Of a stretch of 12,800 nucleotides of DNA, positions 6,980 to 12,800 are shown piece after piece. How positions within the stretch are numbered: position 1 is the stretch's first letter; each line of letters opens with the position of its first letter. A program made the translations under genes and the position numbers. The notes below the pieces were generated by a model. The model was not told where the DNA came from and ran no database searches. It saw only the letters and a list, made by a program, of their open reading frames with translations. The stretch covers positions 1 to 12,800 of the forward strand of contig DATKBT010000006.1 in the NCBI GenBank assembly GCA_035546295.1, in the 5' to 3' direction. The stretch is from DATKBT01 sp035546295 (GTDB taxonomy: Bacteria > Acidobacteriota > Thermoanaerobaculia > Multivoradales > Multivoraceae).

Positions 6980-7352
6980 GCCGAAGATCTCGAGGAGGGC
7001 CGCCGCAGGGCATTTCGGGCCTTGGGCCCGCTGCGAGGTGGCGAGGCGACCGAGGAGTGCTTCTAGAGATACACCTCGACCGTCGCTGCGCCATGACGCA
7101 GCCGAGGGTCACCCGGATGTCTCGACCAACCGTCGACCGTCACCCCGGCGGTCGCGCTCTCGGGTACGGCTGGTAACACAGGCTCGGCGGGAAGGACCCT
7201 CTGGGAACACCACCGACCGATCACCCTCGCGGAACTGCTGGCTCGCCGCGATGAAGCCGGCAATGAACAGGCGGTACACATTGGTTCTCGGGATCCCAGC
7301 GGTTCTCGAGCTCGACGAGCCGCCCGCCGAGCCCAGGCGCGTTCACCCCGAG
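6980..7352. other. Region downstream of the kinase without a recognisable gene
   Basis: About 370 bp lie between the tandem repeat and the kinase stop codon. Frames here are open only because of high GC. A minus-strand frame ending at 7063 finishes GAATVEVYL, which faintly recalls a carboxypeptidase-regulatory-like or receptor N-terminal strand, but nothing upstream supports a gene. No hairpin with a T-run follows the kinase. Confidence 0.5.
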
Positions 7353-10175
7353 CTATTGGTTCCAGCCCGTGATGACGGTGAGCGGCGCCTTGGTTCCGTC
7401 GGTCGCGCGCACGAGGGCAAGAAAACCTCCGTCGGGCAAGACCTCGAAGTCCTCCCACCCCAGCGGTGGGAGCTCGAAACGTCGCTCCGGGGCGCCGACC
7501 TGGAGCACCGGTGCCGCGGTCACGGGCACGGCCGCCAGCCAACCGTCGGAGGTCGTGAAGTAGATCGTCTCGCCGTTCGTTCCGAAACTGGCCGTTTCGG
7601 CCCCACTCCGCGAGACGCGGATGGCCTCGCCCCCATCGACCTGGCGGAGGAAGAGCTGCGGGCGGCCGTCCTCGCCTCGGACGAAGGCCAACAGCCGTCC
7701 GTCCGGCGAGAGAGCGGCGTCCTCGATGTCGGGACGCAGCACCTGTACGGGCTTGCCTGCGGGGGCTCCTCCGCTCTCGACGGGTATCGCCAAGAGCTCG
7801 AAGCCGTCCGGCGTTTTTTGGCGGTAGAAAAGGCGCCGGTCCGGCGTCAACCCGACCGCGATCTGGTGTGGCCCCGACGGCACCGGCTTCGTCTCGCTGT
7901 CCGAGGCCAGGTCCCGGCGCACGAGGTTGGGAGAACCGCCCTTCGTGGCCGAGTAGAGGATCGCGGTTCCGTCCGACAGCCATCGCGGGTGGTGTTCCGT
8001 CCCCGGCTGGTCGGTCACGCGGGTCGCCACACCGCGGTCGAGATCGACCACCCAGATGTCGTAGGAGGCGAGGCCGGCGCGCAGCCGGTCGACCAGGGCG
8101 CGCCGGCCGTCGGGGCTCAGAGACACGGAGAGCCCCCTGAACGCGTCCCCGATGCCGCCGGTCGGGCGGCCGGCGCCATCGAGCCGCGTGATCCGCACCA
8201 GGTCGCTCCGCGTCGCGAGCGCCACCGTCCCGCTCCGGGCGGTCGCGAACGCCGCGGCGCCGGTCGCGCCCAACCAGCGAACCGCCGGCGCCAGCGACAG
8301 AGGAGAGCCCACTAGCGCGACACGCCTCGGATCGAAGCGCTGCGCGATCAACGCCTCGTCGCGCACGAACACCAGGAAGCCCGGGTCGACGAGCTCGAAG
8401 CGGGAGGAGAGCGGCGCCACGGACCGCGAGAGTCCTCGTGGCCCCGCCAGCCGCAGCTCGGACGTCCCATCGGAGTGCAGGGCCAGGTAGAGAAACCTCT
8501 CGCCGTCGGGGAGGAACCACGGCCAGAGCACGCGAACCTCGTCTCGGCCGGGATCGGGCCGGAGAGCTGGCGCCGGGGTCCCACCGCTGGCGGCAACCCG
8601 ATAGATGGCGTCCCCCTGGATCGACGCGAAGAGAATCTGGTCGCGACCCCACGTGCCGCTGACCCCGCTGCCCGGCTCCACGGAGCAGACGACGACGGGG
8701 ACCCCGCCGTCCGCCGGCATGCGCTTGAGCTTGCCGTCGGCCACGAAGCCGAGGCTTCCGCCGTCCGGGGACCAGAACAGGGATATGGCTTCCTCGGTTC
8801 CCAGGACCCCGTGCGCCTCGAGCTCGGCGAGAGGCCGGATCCAAATGGTGGTCGCCGCACCCAGCGGATCCGGCGTGATGAATCCGAGCCGCGAGCCGTC
8901 GGGCGACAAGGCCAGCGTCGCCGCCTCCACCGACGTGTGGAAGCTCCCTCCGGTGGGGTGGGGCAGCTCGAACCTCAAAGCGGGAGTCGGGGCCGAGGGG
9001 GACTTCCACGGGGCCGTCACTCCCAGGGCGACCGCCAACGGGATCGCCAGGCCGGTGGCTGCCCACGGCATCCAGGGGCGAGCGCGCGGTTCCCTCGCCG
9101 GAGCCGCGAGCGGATCGGCGGCCGCCTCTTCGATCTCGAGGCGGACGTCGGTCACGTCGTGGACTCGCCGGTTCGGGTTCTTCTCGAGGCAACGCCGCAC
9201 CAGGCGGCGGACGAGGTACGGCGTGTGGGCGGGCAGCTCCCCCCAGTCGGGATCCCGGGTGAGGATGGCGGCGAGCACGTCGCTCTCCGTGGCGCCCGGG
9301 AAGGCTTGCCGAGCGGTCAGCATCTCGTAGAGCACACAGCCGAGAGCCCAGATGTCGGCTCGATTCCCTGTCGCATCGCCGCGCGCCTGCTCCGGGCTCA
9401 GGTAGGCGACGGTGCCGAGGATCATCCCGGTCTGCGTCCGAACGGCTGGAGACCCGTGCCCGCCTTCGGCCGCCTCGCCTCCTCGAGCCGCCTTCGCGAT
9501 GCCGAAGTCGAGCAGCTTGACGAGGCCGTCGGCGCGGATCATGACGTTGCCCGGGTTGACGTCGCGGTGCACGATGCCGACCCGGTGGGCGGCCTCAAGA
9601 GCCCGCGCGACCTGCGCCGCCACGTCGAGGGCGGTCGCCACCGGCGGCGGTCCCCGTCGCAGCACCTCGCGTAACGTGACCCCCTGGATCAGCTCGCTCA
9701 CCAGGAGCTCTTGCCCGCCGACCTCGACGACCTCGTAGACGGTCAGGATGTTCGGATGGTTCAGGGCCGAGAGCGTGAGGGCCTCGCGACGAAACCGCCG
9801 GACCCTCTCCGGGTCGGCCGCGAAGTGAGCGGGCAGGAGCTTGAGCGCGACGCGGCGCTCGAGCTTTGGATCGTGCGCCAGGTAGATCTCCCCCATGCCG
9901 CCGGCGCCGAGCTTCTCGAGCACCTCGAATCGGCCCAGTCGCTCTCCCACCGGAGTCGCCGGCTCGGTCCCGGCGGATCCTGCCATCGCCCACGCCGCCG
10001 CCGGCGTCTCGAGAAAGTCATCGTTGCGATGGTGGGCCAGCAGAGACTCCACCTCGCTGTGCAGCCATGAGTCGGCGCCGCAGGCCTGGTCGATGAAGCG
10101 CGCGCGCTCCACATCTGGCTGCTGAAGGGCCTCCGCGAAGATCTCGTCGATCCGTCGCCACCGCTCGCGGTCCAT
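7353..10175 (-). CDS. Membrane Ser/Thr protein kinase with extracytoplasmic TolB/PD40 region
   Basis: A 940-residue protein from ATG 10175, 4 nt after the sigma stop; an in-frame GTG 9 codons earlier is possible, but MDRERWRRIDEIFAEALQ is the usual family start. The kinase domain spans about 81-350: glycine loop LGAGGMGEIY (90-95 core), Lys112 in VALKLLP, catalytic loop HRDVNPGN (203-210), DFG 223-225 and SPE 260-262. One TM segment lies near 369-388 (WAATGLAIPLAVALGVTAPW). The rest, about 400-940, carries repeated SPDG motifs (LALSPDGSRLGF, LSPDGRRALVD, LSPDGRLLAFVRG) typical of a PD40/TolB beta-propeller, probably outside the membrane and sensing a ligand or envelope state. The conserved catalytic-loop lysine (normally HRDLKPxN) is Asn207 here. 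Other core residues are present, so some activity is possible. It is co-transcribed with the ECF sigma factor and may control it. Confidence 0.93.
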   Translation of the reverse strand: MDRERWRRIDEIFAEALQQPDVERARFIDQACGADSWLHSEVESLLAHHRNDDFLETPAAAWAMAGSAGTEPATPVGERLGRFEVLEKLGAGGMGEIYLAHDPKLERRVALKLLPAHFAADPERVRRFRREALTLSALNHPNILTVYEVVEVGGQELLVSELIQGVTLREVLRRGPPPVATALDVAAQVARALEAAHRVGIVHRDVNPGNVMIRADGLVKLLDFGIAKAARGGEAAEGGHGSPAVRTQTGMILGTVAYLSPEQARGDATGNRADIWALGCVLYEMLTARQAFPGATESDVLAAILTRDPDWGELPAHTPYLVRRLVRRCLEKNPNRRVHDVTDVRLEIEEAAADPLAAPAREPRARPWMPWAATGLAIPLAVALGVTAPWKSPSAPTPALRFELPHPTGGSFHTSVEAATLALSPDGSRLGFITPDPLGAATTIWIRPLAELEAHGVLGTEEAISLFWSPDGGSLGFVADGKLKRMPADGGVPVVVCSVEPGSGVSGTWGRDQILFASIQGDAIYRVAASGGTPAPALRPDPGRDEVRVLWPWFLPDGERFLYLALHSDGTSELRLAGPRGLSRSVAPLSSRFELVDPGFLVFVRDEALIAQRFDPRRVALVGSPLSLAPAVRWLGATGAAAFATARSGTVALATRSDLVRITRLDGAGRPTGGIGDAFRGLSVSLSPDGRRALVDRLRAGLASYDIWVVDLDRGVATRVTDQPGTEHHPRWLSDGTAILYSATKGGSPNLVRRDLASDSETKPVPSGPHQIAVGLTPDRRLFYRQKTPDGFELLAIPVESGGAPAGKPVQVLRPDIEDAALSPDGRLLAFVRGEDGRPQLFLRQVDGGEAIRVSRSGAETASFGTNGETIYFTTSDGWLAAVPVTAAPVLQVGAPERRFELPPLGWEDFEVLPDGGFLALVRATDGTKAPLTVITGWNQ

Positions 10176-10179
10176 GGTG

Positions 10180-10785
10180 CTATCGCGAATCTCCGAGCTC
10201 ACGCCGCAGGAATGCCTTGGCGCCCGCCCAGTCGCGGTTGACCGTGTCGGGATGCACCCCGATCACGGCCGCCGCTTCTTCGATGGTGAGACCCGCGAAG
10301 AAGCGCAGCTCGACGATCCGGCTCTTTCGCTCGTCGACCTCGGCGAGAAGCTTGAGCGCGTCGTCGAGCGCCACCAGCTCGGCGGCGCGTCCCTCGAGGA
10401 AGACGCAGGACTCGTCGAGGGAAACGAGCGTAAATCCGCCACCACGCTTCGAGGAGGCTCGCTTTCGAGCGTGGTCGATCAGGATCCGCCGCATGAACCG
10501 CGCCGAGAGAGCGAAGAACTGTGCGCGGTTGTGCCAATTCGTCTGCTGCTGGTCGACGAGCCGCAGGTAGACCTCGTTCACGAGAGCCGCCGTCTGCAAG
10601 GTGTGGCCGTCCCGCTCGCGCCGCAGATGACGGCGCGCCTGCCGGTGGATCTCCTGCTCGACCAAGGGAACGAGTCGGTCGAGCGCGGAGCGGTCGCCCG
10701 CCGACCAGGCGTCGAGGAGGCCTGTGATCTCGCCGCGGGAGGCGGGGCTCCCGCTCGCGTCGGGAGGCCTGGATTCCGGTGACAT
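10180..10785 (-). CDS. ECF sigma factor, TIGR02999-like
   Basis: A 201-residue group-4 sigma factor. Region 2 covers about residues 18-110, from LLDAWSAGDRSALDRLVPLV to NRAQFFALSARFMRRILIDHARKRAS (core binding and -10 recognition). Region 4 covers about 135-198, with the helix-turn-helix LTIEEAAAVIGVHPDTVNRDWAGAKAFLRREL for the -35 element. The pattern fits the Sigma70_ECF family common in Acidobacteriota and Planctomycetes, usually next to Ser/Thr kinases instead of a classic anti-sigma gene. The kinase follows after 4 nt, implying coupled translation. The working idea is activation by phosphorylation, as shown for other ECF/kinase pairs such as EcfP/PknT of Vibrio; here it is inference. The ATG at 10785 has only a weak ribosome site. 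Confidence 0.92.
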   Translation of the reverse strand: MSPESRPPDASGSPASRGEITGLLDAWSAGDRSALDRLVPLVEQEIHRQARRHLRRERDGHTLQTAALVNEVYLRLVDQQQTNWHNRAQFFALSARFMRRILIDHARKRASSKRGGGFTLVSLDESCVFLEGRAAELVALDDALKLLAEVDERKSRIVELRFFAGLTIEEAAAVIGVHPDTVNRDWAGAKAFLRRELGDSR

Positions 10786-10797
10786 TTGCTTCGATTC

Positions 10798-10850
10798 TAG
10801 ATCATTTTAGATCCTCGCGTGGCGGCACTCCCTCCGGCACTCTGCCGGAG
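10798..10850 (-). promoter_or_regulatory. Candidate promoter and hairpin upstream of the sigma-kinase operon
   Basis: On the minus strand TAAAAT (10809-10804) makes a reasonable -10 about 20 nt before the ATG, flanked by TAGATC direct repeats (plus-strand 10798-10803 and 10808-10813, 10-bp period). Further upstream, 10832-10850 is a perfect 8-bp hairpin, CTCCGGCA-CTC-TGCCGGAG. No matching -35 is visible. The hairpin could be an operator or leader structure; its role is unknown. Confidence 0.4.
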
Positions 10851-11151
10851 ACCCTGAGTACCGCCGCCGGCCCTCGAGGGGATCGGAATGGGTACCACGC
10901 GCCGCCCTGTAGCGAGCCTTTGGTGGTCCTCGGTCGGCCGTCGCCATCGCCCCACGGCTGATCGCCCCTCGCGACGGTGGCCCGCCGCAAGCGAATCTCA
11001 TGCGCGTGGCGGCCGATCTTTCGCCGCCGGATTGCGCGTCTTGGGTAAGGGCGGAGCACCGGAACGGGCAGCAGTCTGCGCTATCGGTCGCGACGACCGC
11101 TCACGCGCGGGAGGCACTGGAGCCGCTCGCACAGATCGAAAGGAGTCGGAG
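10851..11151. other. Divergent intergenic region, no gene seen
   Basis: About 300 bp lie between the sigma operon control region and the start of the secreted protein. It should hold the plus-strand promoter for the latter, but no convincing -35/-10 pair is visible. A strong ribosome site, GAAAGGAG at 11138-11145, precedes ATG 11152. Confidence 0.5.
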
Positions 11152-11730
11152 ATGAAGACGCGAACCACGGTTTCGGCGCGGCAGGGTCTCTCTGCGGCGG
11201 GCGGCGCGGCGGTCGCGCTGCTCGCGCTGGCGGTCGCGGCACCCGTCATGGCAGAAGGGTCGAACAGCCAGGCGCTCGCCTCCACCCCGAGGATCGAAGG
11301 CGTCTGGGGGGTCACGGTGACCGTTCGTCACTGCGAGACGGGCGCGCCGCTCGGGCTGCCGTTCCAGACTCTCCACACCTACCATGAGGGCGCTGCCCCC
11401 GACGGTCGCTCCCGGAGGGCCAGCGGCACCGTCAGCATTTCGGTGGGCTCTCTGGCCTTTGCGCCCAATCAACGCTCGGAGGGGCACGGAGTCTGGGCAA
11501 AGCTGGGTCCCGGGACCTTCAGGCAGCGCACGATCACACTGATCCGCTTCGAGACCGCGCCGCAGCCTCCCCTGCCGGGCTTCCTCGCCGGCTGGGAGGT
11601 GATCGAACAGGTCATCACGATGCTCGACGAGGACGAGTTCAACGCCGAGGGCACTTCGCGTTTCTACGACACGCAGGGAGAGCTCTACCGCTCGGGCTGC
11701 TCCACCACGGTCGGCCAGCGGTTCGAGTGA
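11152..11730 (+). CDS. Secreted protein of unknown function with two conserved-looking cysteines
   Basis: A 192-residue protein. ATG 11152 sits 6 nt after GAAAGGAG, an excellent ribosome site, so the longer upstream frame is rejected. Residues 1 to about 34 form a signal peptide (MKTRTTVSARQGLSAAGGAA, then VALLALAVAAPVMA) with an AxA-like cleavage site before EGS. The mature part looks like a small beta-rich domain: IEGVWGVTVTVRHCETG, then RSEGHGVWAKLGPGTFRQRT, LAGWEVIEQVITMLDEDEF, and FYDTQGELYRSGCSTTVGQR. The pattern EGxW near the start, GHGxW in the middle and GC near the end recalls a family of short uncharacterised exported proteins in soil Acidobacteriota. The two Cys could form a disulfide. 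It is transcribed divergently from the sigma-kinase operon and could be one of its targets, but nothing in the sequence proves this. Confidence 0.87.
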   Translation: MKTRTTVSARQGLSAAGGAAVALLALAVAAPVMAEGSNSQALASTPRIEGVWGVTVTVRHCETGAPLGLPFQTLHTYHEGAAPDGRSRRASGTVSISVGSLAFAPNQRSEGHGVWAKLGPGTFRQRTITLIRFETAPQPPLPGFLAGWEVIEQVITMLDEDEFNAEGTSRFYDTQGELYRSGCSTTVGQRFE

Positions 11731-11739
11731 GCCGCCTCG

Positions 11740-11774
11740 GCGCCGCCCTGGGCCGCGACGGCTCCGGGCGGCGC
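11740..11774 (+). terminator. Strong hairpin after the secreted-protein gene
   Basis: GCGCCGCCC (11740-11748) pairs with GGGCGGCGC (11766-11774), and inside it GCCG-CGA-CGGC (11752-11762) extends the stem, giving a long stem with one mismatch. It begins 10 nt after the stop codon. There is no T-run, as is common in high-GC genomes, so it is an intrinsic-like terminator or 3' stabiliser. Confidence 0.6.
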
Positions 11775-11859
11775 GGCATCCTTGGTGTGTGAAGTCCGGC
11801 GACAGGGCGTCAATAGCCTGGAGGAAGAGGGAAGCGATGCAAGCCTGGCAGCGCGCCCC

Positions 11860-12330
11860 TCAGAACCTCGTTGCAACCGCCACGCCGATCGATCTCGGCC
11901 GGATGACGGCGAGAGCAAGGGCGCCGTTGGGCAGGAAGCCGCCGGCGTCGACGGAGGTGACTCCGTCCTCGTCGGTCAGGTTGCGGCCGTAGACCTCGAG
12001 GGACCATGCGCCGAAGTCGACGCCGGCGTTGAGGCCGACGGTGACCATGCTGTCGAAATCGCGGAGGTTACCGGCGGCCTCGCGGTCGCCGAAGTCGGCA
12101 GGGCGGTCACCGGTGTAGCCGACGCTGCCGCCGACGTGGGCGACCAGCTCGCCTCGCAACGGCCAGGCGTAGTCGCCGTTGAGCCCGAAGCTCCATTCGG
12201 GCACCCACGAGAGTGGGTCGCCATCCTCGCCGCCGACCACCGGATCGGTGTCCTGGGTCAGGTGGGCATCGGTGTACGCGCCGTTGAACGACAGCAACAA
12301 CCGGTCCCTGGGGCGGAGGAGGGCTAGGGT
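11860..12330 (-). pseudogene. TonB-dependent receptor C-terminal fragment, longer copy
   Basis: The minus strand encodes about 155 residues of an outer-membrane beta-barrel: RLLLSFNGAYTDAHLTQDTD, PLSWVPEWSFGLNGDYAWPL, AHVGGSVGYTGDRPADFG, MVTVGLNAGVDFGAWSLEVY, GRNLTDEDGV and a terminal IGVAVATRF with stop TGA at 11860-11862. NLTDE and the final Phe are typical of TonB-dependent receptor ends. The frame is intact over this part, but upstream (above about 12330) it runs into DNA unlike a receptor and then into the next RAYT element at 12469. The plug and most of the barrel are therefore missing, and it is a remnant. It shares about 230 bp with 6693-6920. Confidence 0.85.
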
Positions 12331-12446
12331 ATTCCATTCTCGAGGCCCGTGGAACGTGAGGTCGGAGAGGCCGAGCTCTCGACGGTGTCGACGGGGGGCG
12401 GGCAAGTGGAGGAGCGCAGTCGTCGTGTGGTGGCGAGGATCGTCCC

Positions 12447-12472
12447 CAGAGAGATGGTCCAGAGAGATGGTC
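12447..12472. repeat. Tandem 13-bp repeat at the left edge of the second RAYT element
   Basis: CAGAGAGATGGTC occurs at 12447-12459 and again at 12460-12472, running straight into the element's terminal GGTCAAAGG. The second unit shares GGTC with the element end, so the first unit may mark a partial end duplication. Confidence 0.75.
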
Positions 12473-12800
12473 AAAGGACTCGGACTCGGACTCGGCTTCG
12501 GCCGACCCGATGACTCGAGAACTCGATCATCAGGAGAGCGAGTCTGCAGACGTCTTGCGTCTCTCTTCTCAGACGGGCAGCCCCCCGATCCCGGATGCGC
12601 CGGGCTCGGCCGACCTCTGCCCACCTGCCGTCGGAGAGACCGCTGTGCCTCGAGGCCCTCGCCAGATCCAACCCGATCACCTGACCGAGATCACCATCAA
12701 GACCTTTCAGGCTCGGTTCCTGCTCAAGCCCAACAGGCTCGTCAACAGCCTCATCATCGGCGTCCTGGCGATGGCCCAGAAGCGCTACAACATCAACATC
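12469..12800 (+). mobile_element. Second RAYT element, left end (continues beyond the window)
   Basis: It starts with GGTCAAAGG (12469-12477), as does the element at 4998. The leader has GGACTC repeats and a TCGGC-TTCG-GCCGA hairpin (12492-12505). From about 12560 it is nearly identical to 5140-5400, including TTGCGTCTCTCTTCTCAGAC. The leader is shorter than in the first copy (about 168 against 230 bp between terminal motif and start codon). Same orientation as the first copy. Confidence 0.75.
12645..12800 (+). CDS. RAYT-like Y1 transposase, N-terminal part, open frame (partial)
   Basis: GTG 12645 follows GGAGAG by about 6 nt and opens VPRGPRQIQPDHLTEITIKT, then FQARFLLKPNRLVNSLIIGV and MAQKRYNINI to the window edge, 52 codons without a stop. 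It matches the copy at 5236 with a few substitutions, but codon 7 is CAG (Gln) in place of TAG. The MPRGPR-like start is common to this family, which supports the GTG start. The HUH motif lies just beyond the edge, so integrity of the whole gene is unknown. Confidence 0.8.
   Translation, partial: MPRGPRQIQPDHLTEITIKTFQARFLLKPNRLVNSLIIGVLAMAQKRYNINI

Noticed and set aside
7063..9192. A 709-codon minus-strand frame overlapping the kinase
   Set aside because: It is out of frame with the recognisable PD40 region and Arg/Gly/Pro-rich throughout; a GC shadow of the kinase gene.
6957..9674. Long plus-strand frames opposite the kinase
   Set aside because: Antisense to motif-bearing kinase sequence, compositionally skewed, with no ribosome site or family resemblance.
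12340..12365. Short similarity (CGTGGAACGT) between DNA near 12350 and the reverse complement of 484-500
   Set aside because: Only about 10 exact bases with no extension; within chance for this composition.
1..12800. CRISPR array, tRNA or rRNA genes
   Set aside because: No regularly spaced direct repeats with unique spacers, no cloverleaf-like segments and no conserved rRNA stretches were seen.

Overview
This is a high-GC window from a bacterial chromosome, most likely Acidobacteriota (Thermoanaerobaculia-like). The placement rests on three gene families typical of that phylum: an orphan duplicated MacB/FtsX permease (ADOP type) paired with a PadR regulator, a TIGR02999-type ECF sigma factor followed by a Ser/Thr kinase with a TolB/PD40 sensor region, and RAYT-like Y1 transposases. 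It is an inference from gene content; no rRNA or taxonomic marker is present.

Layout. 1-554: decayed pieces of a RAYT element, ending in a tandem chimeric repeat fused to the 3' end of the ADOP gene. 530-3621: padR-ADOP operon on the minus strand, with a 4-nt stop/start overlap and a promoter-embedded palindrome at 3731-3747 that is a good PadR operator candidate. 3850-4126: a second, solo element tail. 4129-4340: a frameshifted C-terminal remnant of selB. 4362-4880: a DUF4440/SnoaL-like lipoprotein (minus). 4998-6473: an almost complete RAYT element whose transposase has an in-frame TAG at codon 7. 6693-6920: truncated TonB-dependent receptor (TBDR) C-terminus (minus). 7353-10785: ECF sigma factor and kinase operon (minus). 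11152-11730: divergent secreted protein of unknown function (plus). 11860-12330: a second, longer TBDR C-terminal remnant (minus). 12469-12800: the left end of another RAYT element, running off the window, with the equivalent codon 7 as CAG.

How it fits together. The two regulated modules (PadR with its permease; sigma factor with its transmembrane kinase) are ordinary acidobacterial envelope or stress-response units. The unusual part is the repeat family around them. Its 5' ends carry GGTCAAAGG and its 3' ends carry the reverse complement CCTTTGACC. Its tail holds two conserved hairpins, and one of these shows compensatory base changes between copies. Copies or pieces of this element sit beside every broken gene in the window (selB tail, TBDR tails, duplicated ADOP tail), so it appears to drive local rearrangement here.
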